NCBI GenBank assembly: GCA_944380065.1 | Contig: CALWGM010000150.1 | Span: forward strand, 1-35,436 | Source: an uncultured Lachnospiraceae bacterium | GTDB lineage: Bacteria > Bacillota > Clostridia > Lachnospirales > Lachnospiraceae | Length of the DNA: 35,436 bases | Direction of reading: 5' to 3' | The notes under the pieces: model-generated | Database searches by the model: none | What the model saw: the letters and a program-made list of their open reading frames with translations, nothing else | Told to the model about the DNA's origin: nothing | Shown here: positions 1 through 8,147 of the stretch, one piece after another | How the letters are laid out: each line of letters starts with the position of its first letter | Numbering within the stretch: position 1 is the stretch's first letter | Program-made: the position numbers and the translations under genes

Positions 1-82
1 GGGAAACATTTGATTTATATTAATATTCACAGAAAATCTGAGAACAATCATGCAAAAGAGAAGTTGAAGGCAGGAGTATTGT

Positions 83-550
83 ATGCTGATCGTGAGAAGG
101 TTTATTTTTACATTTCTGGCGTCCATGGTTCCAGCTGTGGAAGTAAAAGGGGCGATCCCTTTTGGCGTGGCGCTGGGGCTGGATGTGAAGCTGGCTTATG
201 TTGCGGCTTTGCTGGGAAGCGGTGTGGTGGTCTGCTTTCTGGCCTTTATTACCAACTGGTTTTACCGTTTCTGCAAAGAACGGGGATATCTGAAACGGTT
301 TATTGGCTGGATGGACAAGATTACAGGGAAGAACAGGGATAAGATCCAGAAGTACGGCCCGCTGGCCATCTTTGTCTATGTGGCTGTGCCGATCCCGGGT
401 ACCGGGACCTGGACAGGCTCCATCATTGCGGGAGTGATCAACTTAAGGCCGCGCAGTATTATCCTCAGTGTCTTCTGCGGAAATATGGTATCCGGGCTGA
501 TCCTGGCGCTGTTAAGCAGCGGCGTTGTCAATCTGATGGAAACAATTTAA
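83..550 (+). CDS. Small multidrug export family membrane protein (COG2426, Sm_multidrug_ex)
   Basis: A 155-residue integral membrane protein of the COG2426 family, whose transport role is predicted by family name rather than shown. Hydrophobic stretches lie at about residues 5-16, 36-58, 93-103 and 125-147. The family's conserved features are present: Glu20 in an E-x-K-G-A-I-P context at residues 20-26, and a P-I-P-G-T-G-x-W-T-G-S block at 103-113. The ATG follows AGGAG at about 72-76 with good spacing. The length of about 155 is normal for the family. The gene stands alone ahead of a tRNA with its own promoter, so its promoter probably lies at or before the window start. The family call is fairly secure, but the substrate is unknown. 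Confidence 0.85.
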   Translation: MLIVRRFIFTFLASMVPAVEVKGAIPFGVALGLDVKLAYVAALLGSGVVVCFLAFITNWFYRFCKERGYLKRFIGWMDKITGKNRDKIQKYGPLAIFVYVAVPIPGTGTWTGSIIAGVINLRPRSIILSVFCGNMVSGLILALLSSGVVNLMETI

Positions 551-558
551 AATTTTTC

Positions 559-590
559 TTGCCATATGCGGGGAAGTATGATATTATAAT
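559..590 (+). promoter_or_regulatory. Candidate sigma-A promoter for tRNA-Arg
   Basis: TTGCCA at 559-564 is followed after 17 bases by TATTAT at 582-587. A perfect TATAAT overlaps it at 585-590, but at 20-base spacing. Transcription would start at about 594-597, roughly 10 bases before the tRNA. Confidence 0.55.
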
Positions 591-606
591 TCCTGCGCAT
601 GCGCAG

Positions 607-678
607 GCAACTGTAGTCTAACGGATAGAACGCAGGACTCCGACTCCTGTAATGTGGGTTCGATTCCCGCCAGTTGCA
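607..678 (+). tRNA. tRNA-Arg (anticodon CCG)
   Basis: The acceptor stem GCAACTG (607-613) pairs perfectly with CAGTTGC (671-677), with discriminator A678. The anticodon stem is CAGGA/TCCTG (633-637/645-649), and the loop at 638-644 carries CCG at 640-642, which reads CGG (Arg). The T-arm is GTGGG/CCCGC around a TTCGATT loop. The D-loop has GG at 623-624 followed by A625, the A20 identity base expected for tRNA-Arg. CCA is not encoded. The D-stem is weak: it has pairs G616-C631 and T617-A630, a C618/A629 mismatch and a T619/G628 wobble. Confidence 0.95.
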
Positions 679-697
679 TTGGACTTTTGATCGGGAG

Positions 698-728
698 GCC
701 GCATAAACGTTGAGTTTATGCGGCTTTT
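698..728 (+). terminator. Rho-independent terminator after tRNA-Arg
   Basis: A perfect 11-bp stem, GCCGCATAAAC (698-708) with GTTTATGCGGC (714-724), has loop GTTGA and is followed by TTTT. It ends the tRNA transcript 20 bases after the tRNA. Confidence 0.9.
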
Positions 729-824
729 CTGATGCCCGGATTTATTCCGAAAATTTTTCTTCCCTTTACCGGGAGTTTGGGGTAAAATGTATATCTATAT
801 GAAAAGAAGATTTCCGGAGGAACT

Positions 825-1625
825 ATGGAAGAAAAGAGGAAGGCGGTGCTGGCGGTCAGCTTCGGCACCAGTTATGAGGAGACAAGGAAGAAAACCCTGG
901 ATGTGATCGAACAGGAGATGCAGGCAGCCTGTCCGGGCTGGCCGCTGTATCGCGCGTGGACCAGCGGTATGGTCAGGAAAAAGATCAGGGAGCGGGACGG
1001 GATTGAGATTCCCGGCGTGCGGCAGGCGCTGGAGCAGATGCAGGCAGACGGGATCCGGCAGGTGGCAGTGCAGCCGACCCACATGATGAACGGATTTGAG
1101 TATTGGAAGCTGTACCGCGAAGTGGAGGAGATGCAGGATCGGTTTGAACAGGTGAGCGTGGGACAGCCGCTGCTGACGGATTTGGATGACTGTGACCGGG
1201 TGCTTCAGGAGCTGGCGCAGGCGATTTCCCCGGCAGAGGATGAGGCCCTGGTGCTGATGGGCCATGGTTCCCTGCACTATGCGAATTTTGTGTACGCAGC
1301 TCTGGATTACCGGCTGAAGGAGCTGGGATATCCCAATATCCATATCGGTACGGTGGAGGCGTGGCCGTCCCTGAAATCCGTACAGGCCCATGTGAGGGAA
1401 CAGCATCCCGGGAAGGTGATCCTGGCGCCGTTTCTGATGGTGGCGGGGGATCACGCCACAAACGACCTGGCCGGCGATGAGGAGGATTCCTGGAAAAGCT
1501 GTTTTGAAGCGGATGGTTATCAGGTGGAATGCGTACTGCGGGGACTGGGAGAATACCCGGGGATCCGTCAGATTCTGCTGGAGCATCTGCAGGAGGCAAA
1601 AAAAGTATTGTCAGAAAGAACCTGA
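825..1625 (+). CDS. cbiK: Sirohydrochlorin cobaltochelatase (anaerobic, CbiK type)
   Basis: A 266-residue class II chelatase that inserts Co2+ (possibly Fe2+ or Ni2+) into sirohydrochlorin in the anaerobic cobalamin route. The metal-binding and catalytic residues known for Salmonella CbiK can be placed: His147 in M-G-H-G-S, Glu178 in V-E-A-W, and His210 in M-V-A-G-D-H. The N-terminus (A-V-L-A-V-S-F-G-T-S) is typical of the family. No signal peptide is visible, so a cytoplasmic enzyme is expected. GGAGG at 816-820 sits four bases before the ATG. It opens the tetrapyrrole operon 32 bases ahead of hemA, so the operon's last product could feed its first enzyme. I see no cobalamin riboswitch upstream. 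Metal specificity cannot be read from the sequence. Confidence 0.93.
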   Translation: MEEKRKAVLAVSFGTSYEETRKKTLDVIEQEMQAACPGWPLYRAWTSGMVRKKIRERDGIEIPGVRQALEQMQADGIRQVAVQPTHMMNGFEYWKLYREVEEMQDRFEQVSVGQPLLTDLDDCDRVLQELAQAISPAEDEALVLMGHGSLHYANFVYAALDYRLKELGYPNIHIGTVEAWPSLKSVQAHVREQHPGKVILAPFLMVAGDHATNDLAGDEEDSWKSCFEADGYQVECVLRGLGEYPGIRQILLEHLQEAKKVLSERT

Positions 1626-1657
1626 CTGTGAGTCATACGGAAAGAGGAGAGCGGTGA

Positions 1658-2920
1658 ATGGGGATTGAGATGGTTGGTATCGACCACAGCGTGGCTGAGA
1701 TCGATATCCGGATGATTTTTTCATTTACAAAAAAAAGTACAAGAGAACTTTTTGAGGAGATAAAGAACGTGCCGGGGATTGCCGGGTGCGTGCTTCTTTC
1801 CACCTGCAACCGGATGGAACTGTGGATTTCCACAGAGCCGGACTGGGACGGGGATCTGTACGGACTTCTGTGCAGGATCCGGCAGGTGCCGCCGGAAATT
1901 TACCGGTCTTATTTTACGTTCCGCAGGGAGAGGGATGCTGCGGCTCATCTGTTCCGGCTGGCGGCGGGTCTGGAGTCCCGGATCCTGGGGGAAGACCAGA
2001 TCCTGACCCAGGTGGGGGAGGCACTGGCATTTTCCCGGGAAAATTATGCGGCGGATCACGTGCTGGAAACTCTGTTCCGGCAGGCGGTGACGGCAGCCAA
2101 GAAGGTGAAGACCGAGGTGGAACTGCCGGCATCCGACCCTTCGGCGGCGCATACGGCGGTTCGCCAGCTGCAGGAACAGGGGCTGTCCTTTGCAGGAAAG
2201 AAATGTCTGGTGATCGGAAACGGCGTGATGGGGAAGCTTGCCGCTACGCTTCTGAAGGAGCAGGGGGCGGATGTGACGGTGACCGTCCGTCAGTACCGCA
2301 GCGGCGTAGTGGAGATCCCCAGAGGATGCCGCCGGATTGATTATGGGAAACGGCTGGAATTGCTGCCGGACTGTGATTTTGCGGTCAGCGCCACCGTCAG
2401 CCCCAATTATACGCTGCCGGCGGATCTGGTGAAGGAGTGTATCCGCAGACCGATCGTCCTGATCGACCTGGCGGTGCCCCGGGATATTGATCCGGCGGTG
2501 AGGGAGCTGCCTGACGTGCAGCTTTACGATATCGATTGTTTCCGGGAGGAGGCCACCAGCGAAGAACAGAGGCGGGCCATCCGCCAGGCGGAAGCGCTGA
2601 TTGAAAAGCAGATGAAGGATTTCTTTGCCTGGTATGACTGTGTGGATGTGATGCCCCTGATCGGGAGGATCAAGCGGGAGATCGCGGCCGACCTGGAGCC
2701 GCGGCTGTCCAAAAAGCTGCGGGATCTCCCTCTGGAGGAGGAGCGCCGCAGACAGCTGCGGGCAGACATTGAAGCGGCAGCCATCAAGACCATGAACAAG
2801 ATGCTGTTCGGGCTGCGGGACGGCCTGGAGCAGCGGGCGTTCCGGGATTGTCTGGACTGTATGGATGCGATCTACCGGGAGGAGCAGGATGAAAAAAGAG
2901 ATAGTGATTGGAAGCCGTGA
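1658..2920 (+). CDS. hemA: Glutamyl-tRNA reductase
   Basis: 420 residues, the normal length. It reduces glutamyl-tRNA(Glu) to glutamate-1-semialdehyde with NADPH, the first committed step of C5-pathway tetrapyrrole synthesis. The catalytic Cys50 lies in L-S-T-C-N-R-M-E, and the substrate-domain signature G-L-E-S-R-I-L-G-E-D-Q-I-L follows at about residue 107. An NADPH-binding G-N-G-V-M-G segment lies at about residues 188-193, and the C-terminal helical dimerisation domain is complete. The ATG is preceded by AGAGGAG at about 1644. The 3' end overlaps the hemC start by 32 bases, suggesting translational coupling. GluTR is usually the rate-setting step, and HemL is encoded downstream in the same operon. 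Confidence 0.97.
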   Translation: MGIEMVGIDHSVAEIDIRMIFSFTKKSTRELFEEIKNVPGIAGCVLLSTCNRMELWISTEPDWDGDLYGLLCRIRQVPPEIYRSYFTFRRERDAAAHLFRLAAGLESRILGEDQILTQVGEALAFSRENYAADHVLETLFRQAVTAAKKVKTEVELPASDPSAAHTAVRQLQEQGLSFAGKKCLVIGNGVMGKLAATLLKEQGADVTVTVRQYRSGVVEIPRGCRRIDYGKRLELLPDCDFAVSATVSPNYTLPADLVKECIRRPIVLIDLAVPRDIDPAVRELPDVQLYDIDCFREEATSEEQRRAIRQAEALIEKQMKDFFAWYDCVDVMPLIGRIKREIAADLEPRLSKKLRDLPLEEERRRQLRADIEAAAIKTMNKMLFGLRDGLEQRAFRDCLDCMDAIYREEQDEKRDSDWKP

Positions 2921-3782
2921 GAGTGTTTTGGCGGTGGTTCAGTCTGAGATGGTAAAACAATACATAGAACAGAAGAATCCGGGGCTGGCGGTTCGGATCC
3001 TGACCATGAAAACCACGGGGGATCAGATTTTAAACCAGCCGCTGGAAAAGATCGGCGGGAAGGGACTGTTTGTGAAGGAACTGGACCGGGCGCTGTCGGA
3101 GGGACGTTCGGATCTTTCCGTGCACAGCCTGAAAGACGTGCCGATGGAGCTTCCGTTGGGGCTTCCGCTGATCGCGTGTTCCGGGCGGGAGGACCCGCGG
3201 GATGTGCTGGTGCTTCCGGAGGGAAAGACAGAGATTGATTTTTCAAAGCCGGTGGGCTGCTCCAGCAGGCGGCGGATGATCCAGTTTCAGAGGCTGTATC
3301 CGCAGGCGCAGTTTGCCACGATCCGGGGGAATGTCCAGACCCGGCTGCGGAAATTAGACGAAGGACAGTATTCGGCCACCATCCTGGCGGCCGCCGGCCT
3401 GAAACGGCTGGGGCTGGAGGGACGGATCAGCCGCTATTTTTCCACAGAAGAGATGATCCCGGCTGCCGGTCAGGCCATCCTGGCGGTGCAGGGAAGGGCC
3501 GGGGTGGACTATGGCTTCTTAGAAGGCTATTCCGATCCGCAGGCAGCGGCCTGCGCCCGGGCGGAACGGGCGTTTGTGCGGCGGCTGGGCGGCGACTGCT
3601 CGACCCCGGTGGCGGCTTACGCGCAGATGGAGGACGGGCGGCTGCGGCTGTCCGCCCTTTATTACAGCGAAGCGGCCGGGAAGATTCTGGAAGGAAAAGA
3701 AAGCGCGCCGGCCGGGGAGGCGCAGCAGCTTGGAGAAAAGCTGGCGGAACGTTTCCTGGCGGAGTGCGGCGGTATATCATAA
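2889..3782 (+). CDS. hemC: Porphobilinogen deaminase (hydroxymethylbilane synthase)
   Basis: 297 residues. It polymerises four porphobilinogens to hydroxymethylbilane on a dipyrromethane cofactor. The cofactor-carrying Cys237 is in G-G-D-C-S-T-P. The catalytic Asp83 is in H-S-L-K-D-V-P, and the Arg-rich substrate-binding stretch C-S-S-R-R-R is at 124-129. I chose the ATG at 2889 because GGGAGGAG at 2877-2884 lies four bases before it and the protein then begins directly with the family's K-x-x-I-V-I-G-S-R. An upstream in-frame ATG at 2865 lies inside hemA and lacks a comparable site. The ribosome binding site is within hemA's coding sequence, so the two genes are probably coupled. Confidence 0.96.
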   Translation: MKKEIVIGSRESVLAVVQSEMVKQYIEQKNPGLAVRILTMKTTGDQILNQPLEKIGGKGLFVKELDRALSEGRSDLSVHSLKDVPMELPLGLPLIACSGREDPRDVLVLPEGKTEIDFSKPVGCSSRRRMIQFQRLYPQAQFATIRGNVQTRLRKLDEGQYSATILAAAGLKRLGLEGRISRYFSTEEMIPAAGQAILAVQGRAGVDYGFLEGYSDPQAAACARAERAFVRRLGGDCSTPVAAYAQMEDGRLRLSALYYSEAAGKILEGKESAPAGEAQQLGEKLAERFLAECGGIS

Positions 3783-3803
3783 GAACAGACGGTGGATGAG
3801 AAG

Positions 3804-5372
3804 ATGGAAAAAAGAAAAGGAATCACAGAACGATTTTCGGAAGATTGCGCCGGGGGCAGAGTCTGGCTGGTAGGAGCCGGGCCTTCGGACCCCGGCCTGT
3901 TTACCCTGAAAGGGAAGCAGGTACTGGAGACGGCGGATGTGGTGGTTTATGACGCGCTGGCCGGGCAGGAAATTCTGTCCATGATCCCGGAGAATGCAAA
4001 AAAAATTTATGTGGGCAAGCGTTCCTCCCACCATACGATGCCGCAGGAGCAGATCAGCAGGCTGCTGGTGCGGGAGGCAAAGGAAGGCAGGCGGGTGGTC
4101 CGCTTAAAGGGCGGGGATCCGTTCCTGTTTGGCAGAGGCGGGGAGGAAGCAGAGGAGCTGATCCGGCATGGAATTCCCTTTGAGGTTGTTCCGGGCGTCA
4201 CCTCTGCGATTTCCGTTCCTGCTTATCAGGGGATTCCGGTAACCCACCGGGATCTGTGTTCTTCGGTGCATATCATTACCGGGCATAAACGGGCAGGGGC
4301 TGCCTATGATATCGATTTTGAGGCGCTGGTGCGCACCGGCGGTACGCTGGTGTTCCTGATGGGGGTGACGGCTCTCGGGGATATCTGCCGCGGACTTTTG
4401 GCGGCAGGGATGGATCCGGAGATGCCGGCGGCTCTCCTGATCCGGGGTACGACGGCACATCAGCGCCGGATCGTCGCCTCAGTTTCCACCCTGGAGGAAG
4501 AGGTAAACCGGCAGGGAGCCCAGACTCCGGCGATCATTGTGGTAGGCAGGGTCTGTGCCCTGGCGGAGGAGTTTTCCTGGTATGGGAAAATGCCGCTGGG
4601 AGGCGTAAAGGTGCTTCTGACCAGGCCGAAGGAGCTGATCCGGGAGACTGCTGTGAAGCTGCGGATGCTGGGCGCGGAAGTGCTGGAATTCCCGGCGATC
4701 CGCACCAGGAAGCGGCAGGGCAATGTCAGGCTTTATGAAGCGCTGGAGAATATCAGGGCTTACGGGTGGCTGGTATTTACCAGTCCGGCGGGCGTGCGGA
4801 TCTTTTTTGAAGAAATGCAGTCCGTGAGGATGGATGTGCGTTCTCTGGGGCAGATAAAAATCGCTGTGATCGGCAGGGGCTCCGCCAGGGAACTGGAAAA
4901 ATACGGGCTGTATGCGGACATGATGCCGGAAATTTATGACGGCGCCCATCTGGGCGCGGCGCTGGCGCAGGCTGTGCAGCCGGGGGAGAGGATCCTGATT
5001 CCCAGGGCTTCCGGCGGCAGCCGGGAACTCATACAGGAGCTTTCCGGCCATGAGGTGGATGATATCCCTACCTATGATACAGTCTTTGAAGAGGCTTCCG
5101 GGGCCGAATGGATCGGGGAACTGAAAAACGGCGGGATTGATTATGTGATGTTTACCAGTTCTTCAACGGTGCGGGGATTCGTGCAGGCGGCGGGCGACAT
5201 GGATTTTTCTGTGGTGAGAGCCATCTGCATCGGGGAACAGACCCGCCAGACCGCGAAATCCTTTGGGATGCGCACATGGATGTCGGAGGAGGCCGGAACA
5301 GACAGCCTGATCCGGTGTCTGATGGAAGTGCATCAGCGGGAAGAGGAGCTGTGTCTTTCAGGGAGTTTGTGA
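3804..5372 (+). CDS. cobA-hemD: Uroporphyrinogen-III C-methyltransferase / uroporphyrinogen-III synthase fusion
   Basis: A two-domain protein of 522 residues. The N-terminal part (about 16-255) is a SAM-dependent SUMT that methylates uroporphyrinogen III to precorrin-2. It has the V-G-A-G-P start motif, [11 protein letters not shown], and V-P-G-V-T-S. The C-terminal part (about 262-510) is uroporphyrinogen-III synthase (HemD), beginning with V-K-V-L-L-T-R-P and ending with the F-T-S-S-S-T-V-R and I-G-E-Q-T motifs. The fusion channels hydroxymethylbilane straight to precorrin-2 and is common in Clostridia. The start is uncertain: ATG 3804 has GGTGG eight bases upstream, while an in-frame GTG at 3792 would add four residues but has a poorer site. 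The P-S-D-P replaces the usual P-G-D-P in the first motif. Confidence 0.95.
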   Translation: MEKRKGITERFSEDCAGGRVWLVGAGPSDPGLFTLKGKQVLETADVVVYDALAGQEILSMIPENAKKIYVGKRSSHHTMPQEQISRLLVREAKEGRRVVRLKGGDPFLFGRGGEEAEELIRHGIPFEVVPGVTSAISVPAYQGIPVTHRDLCSSVHIITGHKRAGAAYDIDFEALVRTGGTLVFLMGVTALGDICRGLLAAGMDPEMPAALLIRGTTAHQRRIVASVSTLEEEVNRQGAQTPAIIVVGRVCALAEEFSWYGKMPLGGVKVLLTRPKELIRETAVKLRMLGAEVLEFPAIRTRKRQGNVRLYEALENIRAYGWLVFTSPAGVRIFFEEMQSVRMDVRSLGQIKIAVIGRGSARELEKYGLYADMMPEIYDGAHLGAALAQAVQPGERILIPRASGGSRELIQELSGHEVDDIPTYDTVFEEASGAEWIGELKNGGIDYVMFTSSSTVRGFVQAAGDMDFSVVRAICIGEQTRQTAKSFGMRTWMSEEAGTDSLIRCLMEVHQREEELCLSGSL

Positions 5373-5390
5373 CAGAAAGGAAGGAAAAAA

Positions 5391-6374
5391 ATGGATTTGA
5401 CGATCAGGCCGCGCAGGCTGCGGCATGGGGAAGGTTTAAGAAAGATGGTGCGCGAGACCCGCATGGATCCGTCGGCGCTGATTTACCCGCTGTTCGTCCG
5501 GGAGGGAAGCGGTGTCATCGAGGAGATCCCTACCATGCCCGGACAGTACCGGTACAGTGTGGATACCATGGGACAGAAGCTGCAGTCGCTGCTGGATGCG
5601 GGAGTGACCAGTGTGATGTTTTTCGGGATTCCGGATCACAAGGATGAGAAGGGCAGCGGCGCCTATGCCCCGGACGGGATCATCCAGCGGGCGCTCAGGA
5701 AGGCGAAACAGGATTTTCCGCAGATGTACCGGATCACGGACGTCTGCATGTGTGAATATACTTCCCACGGGCACTGCGGCGTGCTCTGCGGGGAGGAAGT
5801 GGACAATGATGAAACGCTGAAGCTGCTGGCAAAGACAGCCCTTTCCCACGTGGAGGCCGGGGCAGATATGGTGGCGCCCTCCGATATGATGGACGGACGG
5901 GTGGCAGCCATCCGGAACATTCTGGACGGGCACGGGTACACCAATACGCCGATCATGTCCTACGCCGTAAAATACGCTTCCGCTTTTTACGGGCCGTTCC
6001 GCGATGCGGCAGGCTCCGCGCCGGCTTTCGGAGACCGGAAAAGCTATCAGATGGATTACCACAACAGCCGGGAGGGCATCAAAGAGGCGCTTTTAGACGT
6101 GGACGAGGGGGCGGACATCATTATGGTGAAGCCTGCCATGTCTTACCTGGATATGGTGGCCAAAGTAAAGCAAGCGGTGCATGTACCGGTGGCTTCCTAC
6201 AGTGTGAGCGGCGAATACGCCATGATCAAGGCCGGGGCGCAGCTGGGATACATAGATGAAGAAAAGATTATCTGCGAGACGGCGGCGTCTGCATTCCGGG
6301 CGGGCTGTGATATTTACCTGACCTATTTTGCGGAGGAGATCGCCCGGTATATGAGAGAGGGAAAGATCGGATAA
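5391..6374 (+). CDS. hemB: Delta-aminolevulinic acid dehydratase (porphobilinogen synthase)
   Basis: 327 residues. It condenses two 5-aminolevulinate molecules to porphobilinogen. Schiff-base lysines are Lys194 (Y-A-V-K-Y-A) and Lys247 (M-V-K-P-A-M). The three cysteines of the zinc-dependent class are present at 119, 121 and 129 (C-M-C-x7-C), so this should be a zinc enzyme. The A-F-Y-G-P-F-R-D-A signature follows Lys194. AAGGAAGG lies just before the ATG, 18 bases after cobA-hemD. The gene comes after hemC although its reaction comes earlier, as is usual in clostridial hem operons. Confidence 0.97.
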   Translation: MDLTIRPRRLRHGEGLRKMVRETRMDPSALIYPLFVREGSGVIEEIPTMPGQYRYSVDTMGQKLQSLLDAGVTSVMFFGIPDHKDEKGSGAYAPDGIIQRALRKAKQDFPQMYRITDVCMCEYTSHGHCGVLCGEEVDNDETLKLLAKTALSHVEAGADMVAPSDMMDGRVAAIRNILDGHGYTNTPIMSYAVKYASAFYGPFRDAAGSAPAFGDRKSYQMDYHNSREGIKEALLDVDEGADIIMVKPAMSYLDMVAKVKQAVHVPVASYSVSGEYAMIKAGAQLGYIDEEKIICETAASAFRAGCDIYLTYFAEEIARYMREGKIG

Positions 6375-6384
6375 GGAGACAGCG

Positions 6385-7662
6385 ATGACAACATCAGAAA
6401 AATTATTTGAGCGCGCCTGCAGGGTGATCCCGGGAGGCGTCAACAGCCCGGTACGGGCGTTTGGTTCTGTAGGCAGGACGCCCCGGATGATTGCCTGTGC
6501 GGGAGGCGCGTATATGACAGACGAAGACGGGAACCGGTATCTGGATTTTGTGGGATCCTGGGGACCGATGATTCTCGGCCATAATCATCCGGCGGTGCGT
6601 GAGGCTGTAGCCAAAGCCTGTGAAAACGGACTCAGTTTTGGCGCGGCCACCCGCCGGGAGGTGGAGATGGCGGAGCTGATCTGCCGCCATGTGCGCAATA
6701 TCGACATGGTACGGATGGTGAATTCCGGCACGGAGGCGGTGATGAGCGCGATCCGCGCGGCCCGGGGCTATACGGGCCGGGATAAGATCGTCAAGTTTAC
6801 AGGCTGTTATCACGGACATTCGGACGCGCTGCTGGTGCAGGCGGGCTCCGGCGTGATGACGGCCGGGATCCCGGACAGCGCGGGCGTTCCCAAAGGCTGC
6901 ACGGCGGATACACTGTCTGCCGTTTACAATGATATTGATACGGTACGGAGCCTGTTTGACGCGTTTCCGGATGAGATCGCCGCTGTGATCCTGGAACCGG
7001 TGGGAGCCAATATGGGAGTTGTGCCTCCGAAGGACGGTTTCCTGCAGGAGATCCGCAGCCTGTGTACAAAATACGGGGCTGTACTGATTTTTGACGAGGT
7101 GATCACCGGCTTCCGCCTGGGCTTTGAAGGGGCGCAGGGATATTTTGGCGTGGATGCCGACCTGGTTACCTATGGCAAGATTATCGGCGGCGGTATGCCG
7201 GTGGGCGCATACGGTGGACGGCGGGAGATCATGGAATGCGTGGCGCCGCTGGGGCCGGTTTACCAGGCCGGAACCTTAAGCGGCAATCCGGTGGCCATGG
7301 CGGCAGGGTATGCGCAGCTCTCCCTGTTAAAGAACCACCCGGAGATCTATACCGGGCTGAACCGGAAGGGAGAATGGTTCTTCGGGGAGATCCGCAGCAT
7401 CGTGGCGGAGACAGGCGGGAGTGCAGTTGTAAACTCCTGCGGTTCTCTGGGAAGCATTTTCTTTACAGACCGGGAAGTGGTGGATTATGAGACTGCCAAA
7501 ACGTCAGACACGGCAAAATATGCCGATTATTTCGGCTATATGCTGAATTCCGGGATTTATCTGGCGCCGGCGCAGTTTGAGGCCATGTTCCTTTCCGCCG
7601 CCCATACGGAAGAAGAACTGGAACATGTGCTGGAACTGATCCGGACGTATTTTAAGAAATGA
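6385..7662 (+). CDS. hemL: Glutamate-1-semialdehyde 2,1-aminomutase
   Basis: 425 residues, a PLP-dependent class III aminotransferase-fold enzyme that converts glutamate-1-semialdehyde to 5-aminolevulinate. The PLP lysine is Lys265 in T-Y-G-K-I-I-G-G-G. The cofactor Asp is in F-D-E-V-I-T-G-F-R at about 236-244. The N-terminal P-G-G-V-N-S-P-V-R signature is at residues 16-24. AAGGAG at 6373-6378 overlaps the hemB stop and is well placed for the ATG at 6385. The stop codon overlaps the next gene's start as ATGA. With hemA it supplies aminolevulinate to the rest of the operon. Confidence 0.97.
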   Translation: MTTSEKLFERACRVIPGGVNSPVRAFGSVGRTPRMIACAGGAYMTDEDGNRYLDFVGSWGPMILGHNHPAVREAVAKACENGLSFGAATRREVEMAELICRHVRNIDMVRMVNSGTEAVMSAIRAARGYTGRDKIVKFTGCYHGHSDALLVQAGSGVMTAGIPDSAGVPKGCTADTLSAVYNDIDTVRSLFDAFPDEIAAVILEPVGANMGVVPPKDGFLQEIRSLCTKYGAVLIFDEVITGFRLGFEGAQGYFGVDADLVTYGKIIGGGMPVGAYGGRREIMECVAPLGPVYQAGTLSGNPVAMAAGYAQLSLLKNHPEIYTGLNRKGEWFFGEIRSIVAETGGSAVVNSCGSLGSIFFTDREVVDYETAKTSDTAKYADYFGYMLNSGIYLAPAQFEAMFLSAAHTEEELEHVLELIRTYFKK

Positions 7663-8147
7663 GCGGCGGGATGTATTTTCCGCTCTATGTGGATTTGTCA
7701 GAAAAAAATATTCTAATTGCCGGCGGCGGGCGGATTGCCTCCCGCCGCGCGCGTGTGCTGCAGCAGTTCGCGGGGCAGATTACCGTTGTCGCCCCGCAGT
7801 TTGCGGAAACACTGAGAGCGCTGGGGGAAACGGGCAGGGTACGCCTGATCCGGAGGGCGTTTGACGTCGGCGACCTTGAGGGACGCGATCTGGTGTTTGC
7901 GGCCACCGATGATAAGGAGCTGAACCGGCAGATTTTTCAGGCGTGTAAGGAGCGGGGGATCCCGGTGAATGTGTGCAGCGACCAGACGCTGTGTGATTTC
8001 CAGTTCCCTTCTGTCGTCATAGACGGCGATGTGGTGATCGGGATCAATGCATCCGGGAAGGATCACCGCCGGGTGAAAGAAGTCCGGCAGGAACTGGAAA
8101 AAAGAACGGCCGGGGGACACCCCGGCCTGTATGAAACGCAGGTTTAG
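7659..8147 (+). CDS. Precorrin-2 dehydrogenase (SirC/Met8/CysG N-terminal type)
   Basis: 162 residues. It oxidises precorrin-2 to sirohydrochlorin with NAD+. A Rossmann motif G-G-G-R-I-A-S-R-R-A lies at about residues 21-30. The V-F-A-A-T-D-D-K-E-L-N stretch and the S-D-Q-T-L-C-D-F region, which contains the Asp equivalent to the CysG/Met8 catalytic Asp, follow. The protein is at the short end of the family and lacks the longer helical C-terminus of CysG, so a chelatase function is less likely and CbiK in the same operon may take that role. The start is either ATG 7659 (ATGA overlap with hemL) or ATG 7671. The 3' end overlaps the convergent gene by four bases. Confidence 0.88.
   Translation: MSGGMYFPLYVDLSEKNILIAGGGRIASRRARVLQQFAGQITVVAPQFAETLRALGETGRVRLIRRAFDVGDLEGRDLVFAATDDKELNRQIFQACKERGIPVNVCSDQTLCDFQFPSVVIDGDVVIGINASGKDHRRVKEVRQELEKRTAGGHPGLYETQV
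8098..8127 (-). terminator. Rho-independent terminator of the PfoR-like gene, lying inside sirC
   Basis: An 8-bp GC-only stem, GGCCGGGG (8108-8115) with CCCCGGCC (8120-8127). On the - strand it is followed by GTTC and then six T (8103-8098), the expected form for a terminator of the - strand gene ending at 8144. On the + strand no T run follows, so read in that direction it is only a hairpin near the end of the operon. Confidence 0.7.

Noticed and set aside
10-342. + strand frame overlapping the first membrane protein
   Set aside because: It has no ribosome site, and its Cys/Gly-rich product is the shifted reading of the COG2426 gene.
731-824. Cobalamin riboswitch before cbiK
   Set aside because: The gap is under 100 bases after the tRNA terminator and shows no B12-box-like sequence or room for the fold.
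795-1586. Long - strand open frame opposite cbiK
   Set aside because: It is antisense to a clearly conserved gene, with His/Leu/Pro-rich composition and no motifs. It arises from the high-GC codon use of the + strand.
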